From positions 2,967 through 36,536 of the forward strand of contig CABVRW010000036.1 in assembly GCA_902500785.1 (NCBI GenBank): DNA of 33,570 bases, written 5' to 3'. This document shows, in pieces, positions 31,550 to 33,570 of this stretch (the stretch's first letter is position 1; every line of letters begins with the position of its first letter). This DNA is from an uncultured Nitrospira sp. GTDB taxonomy: Bacteria > Nitrospirota > Nitrospiria > Nitrospirales > Nitrospiraceae. The notes beneath the pieces are model-generated. The model made no database searches and was not told the DNA's origin. It saw nothing but the letters and a program-made list of their open reading frames with translations. The position numbers were made by a program, and so were the translations under genes.

Positions 31550-33097
31550 TCAGCTAGGCTGTTCCTGCTTCAGCGGCCTCAGATCGCTGGTCGCTGGTCC
31601 ATTGAGGACCTTCCCGAATTTGTCAAAACGAGAGCCATGGCAAGGACAATCCCAAGTTTTTTCGGACTGGTTCCAGGCAACGATGCAGCTGAGATGCGGG
31701 CACACGGCTGAACATTTGTGAAGGGTTCCTTCCGCGTCGCGGTAGGCCGCAATTTTTGTGAGCCCATCCCTCAGCACCGCTCCCTGTTCTTTAGCGATCT
31801 CCCGGTCGCTGTCCACGTCTCCTCCGGTCATCCAATCGGCATACTGCGCGACGACATTGAACGACTCGCGCATAAATGTGCCGGCCGCCCGTACCGGCTG
31901 ACGCGACGGATCGTAGAGCGCCGACCATGCTGATTCGCGCCCCATGATGAGGTCGGTGAGCAGCAGGCCGGCAATCGTGCCGTGCGTCATCCCCATACCG
32001 GAGTCACCCGTCGCAATATAGACATTGTCACGATCTCCGGGATTTCGACCGATGAAGGCCAGGCCGTCCACAGGTTCCATCACTTGCCCGGACCAGCGAC
32101 AGGTCACGCCTTCCATTCTGGGAAAACGCTCCCGCGCCCAAGCTTCCAAGCGGGCATACCGGGCCTCGCCATCGTCGGCCTGTCCGGCCTTGTGATCTTC
32201 GCCCCCAACCAGGAGCATCGCCTCCTCGCGCCCCTGTGTCCCGGACCGGCGCTGGAATCGCACGTAGTGATAGGGATCGAGCGTGTCCCAATATAATGCC
32301 GGTTCGATCGAAGTCAGCGGTATGGCCGCTCCGATGACATAACTGATGTAGGCCGCCTGTTTGGTATGGATCGTCACCAGATTGTTGATCGGCGTGTTGG
32401 TGGCGATGACGACGGCGTCGGCCGTGACCAGACAGCCCTGCTTCGTTTCAAGCTTCGCTTGTGTACCGCTCGTGATGGAGGTGACCTGCGCCTCGCTGAA
32501 GATTCGTCCTCCGCCAGCCTCGAGGATTCGCACGAGGCCGGAGAGATATTTCATGGGATGGAACTGGGCTTGCCGTGGAAATCGCAGGCAAGGTCCCGTC
32601 GGGAAGTGAATGCCGGGAAGCCGATCAAGGCGCTCGACATCGGTGAGTCCGGCGCGCAAGGCGGCGTGCCATTCTTCGTCGATGTCCGACCGTGACTCCT
32701 CGGATGGCGCAAAGAGATAACCATTCACACGCGTGAAGTCACAGTCGATGACTTCGTTTATACAGGTGTGTTCGATCCAATCGATGGCCGCCGTGTGACT
32801 CTGCGCCGCCAGCCGCGAGCCCGATTCTCCATGCAGACGCTCGAGAGCGACATAGCCGTCATCGATCGCATTCGACAGATGCGCCGTCGTGCGTTGGGTC
32901 ATGCCTCGACCGGGCTGCCCATCGTCCAGCACGATAACGGATTTGCCCGCTTTCATCAGGCCGTAGGCCGTTGTCAGCCCGGCGATACCGGCGCCGACGA
33001 TACAAATGTCGGCATGGGCTCCTGTCGTGAGTGGGGACACGACGGGCATGTCGGCCGACATCCAGATCGATACGGTTTCCCCTGAGCCATCGGTCAT
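31550..33097 (-). CDS. FAD-dependent oxidoreductase with C-terminal Rieske domain
   Basis: A 515-aa protein. The N-terminal dinucleotide-binding motif is ICIVGAGIAGLTTAYGL with an acidic end at VIVLDDG, typical of the DAO/glycine-oxidase family. A second FAD motif appears in YIATGDSGMGMTHGTIAG. The C-terminal Rieske domain binds a 2Fe-2S cluster through CPH and CPCH (C-x-H, 15 residues, C-x-x-H) and ends SRFDKFGKVLNGPAT. This fusion is common in soil bacteria, with an unknown substrate, perhaps an amine or amino acid. The start at 33097 (MTDGSG) has AAGGAAAG upstream; GTG at 33103 is too close to it. An Slp-like gene ends 96 bases upstream. Confidence 0.9.
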   Translation of the reverse strand: MTDGSGETVSIWMSADMPVVSPLTTGAHADICIVGAGIAGLTTAYGLMKAGKSVIVLDDGQPGRGMTQRTTAHLSNAIDDGYVALERLHGESGSRLAAQSHTAAIDWIEHTCINEVIDCDFTRVNGYLFAPSEESRSDIDEEWHAALRAGLTDVERLDRLPGIHFPTGPCLRFPRQAQFHPMKYLSGLVRILEAGGGRIFSEAQVTSITSGTQAKLETKQGCLVTADAVVIATNTPINNLVTIHTKQAAYISYVIGAAIPLTSIEPALYWDTLDPYHYVRFQRRSGTQGREEAMLLVGGEDHKAGQADDGEARYARLEAWARERFPRMEGVTCRWSGQVMEPVDGLAFIGRNPGDRDNVYIATGDSGMGMTHGTIAGLLLTDLIMGRESAWSALYDPSRQPVRAAGTFMRESFNVVAQYADWMTGGDVDSDREIAKEQGAVLRDGLTKIAAYRDAEGTLHKCSAVCPHLSCIVAWNQSEKTWDCPCHGSRFDKFGKVLNGPATSDLRPLKQEQPS

Positions 33098-33193
33098 GAT
33101 CACTTTCCTTGTGATTGAAGGGTTGTACGAACGATTCCTCGTCGCCGTCAGCGGCGGAAGCCATTCCGCAGCGCGCCAAGGGGGCTGAAGATC

Positions 33194-33570
33194 TTACTCA
33201 TGGCCTGCCACGCGGTGACTGTCCCAGAACAGGAACGGCCTGGAGCCTGTAAATGGCGATCCGGGGGGGAAGGCTCTCGTGCCCACTTCCCTCTGCCATG
33301 CGGTCATGTCTCTCACCAGCAGGAGGGGATGGACGTCCGAAGGATCTTGTTCAGCGGTCTGGCCTCGCCCTCGGATTTCGCCGATGACCGTCACCAGAGT
33401 ATCTTTCTGGAGGGCGGCGGAATCGTTCATTTCTTGCTTGGTATCAATCGCGCTAAAGCGACCTGTCGAGGGACCGTCGATCGGATGTAAGAATCTGTCC
33501 AAGGGAAGGTGCAGAATTTCAACCTGTGTCCGGCCTGAGGACTGTGTCACCTCAAGGACCTTGCCCCCCC
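33194..33570 (-). CDS. Slp-family outer-membrane lipoprotein, C-terminal part (gene runs off the window)
   Basis: The frame is open to the last base of the window, so only the last 125 residues are seen; the N-terminal lipobox lies outside. The visible part follows the Slp pattern: GGKVLEV, then TQVEILHLPLDRFLHPID, then STGRFSAID and TLVTVIGEIRG. Slp proteins are outer-membrane lipoproteins induced by starvation or stationary phase in E. coli. The GTG at 33550 is internal, not the start. The FAD-Rieske gene lies downstream on the same strand and may be co-transcribed. Confidence 0.8.
   Translation of the reverse strand, partial: GGKVLEVTQSSGRTQVEILHLPLDRFLHPIDGPSTGRFSAIDTKQEMNDSAALQKDTLVTVIGEIRGRGQTAEQDPSDVHPLLLVRDMTAWQREVGTRAFPPGSPFTGSRPFLFWDSHRVAGHE

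Overview
The window looks like chromosomal DNA of a GC-rich, Gram-negative environmental bacterium. Outer-membrane beta-barrels, lipoproteins and BON, CsbD and Slp proteins point to a diderm cell. The mix of many hybrid histidine kinases with these stress and metal proteins resembles Nitrospira, but that assignment is an inference from gene content; no rRNA or marker gene is present. No tRNA, rRNA, IS element, phage or CRISPR was seen.

Layout. (1) 52-7749, plus strand: an unknown small protein, a CBS protein, a possible 62-aa protein, a bacterioferritin-like protein, GlgX, two CsbD proteins (one exported), a PepSY protein, an outer-membrane barrel, a BON-DUF1207 fusion, a 54-aa metallothionein-like protein and a DUF1328 membrane protein. 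(2) 7762-20762: a signalling block with two stand-alone sensor kinases (minus), an Hsp20-like gene (plus) and a minus-strand operon of hybrid kinase, cheR, cheB and hybrid kinase, joined by 4-7 base overlaps. (3) 21048-22146, minus: a Cys-rich copper-storage-like protein and two small exported or anchored proteins. (4) 22381-25561, plus: a phospholipase D-VTT fusion followed by an endonuclease/exonuclease/phosphatase-family protein. (5) 25567-33570: a zinc-ribbon/winged-helix-like protein, a cupredoxin-like lipoprotein, a DUF6279 lipoprotein, a 26-aa hydrophobic peptide, a frameshifted HAD-HerA-like ATPase, an unknown lipoprotein with a low-affinity iron permease-like protein, a FAD-Rieske oxidoreductase and the C-terminal part of an Slp lipoprotein.

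The main discovery is a shared promoter architecture. Eleven sites, plus one weaker one, match an 18-bp dyad of 7+4+7 bases, best form ACTAGGG-N4-CCCTAGT. They lie in intergenic DNA upstream of genes across the window. In each case a -10-like hexamer (TATAAT, TATGAT, TAATAT, TACAAA and so on) lies 21-24 bases downstream. That places the dyad over the -35 region, as expected for an activator-dependent promoter. The genes behind these promoters are mostly stress, metal, envelope and sensor-kinase genes, so the window looks like the core of one undescribed regulon. Three sensor kinases end in a NarL-type receiver with no DNA-binding domain. The one possible DNA-binding protein seen here (25567-26037) sits behind one of the two perfect dyads.

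All calls come from reading the sequence and translations; no database search was run.
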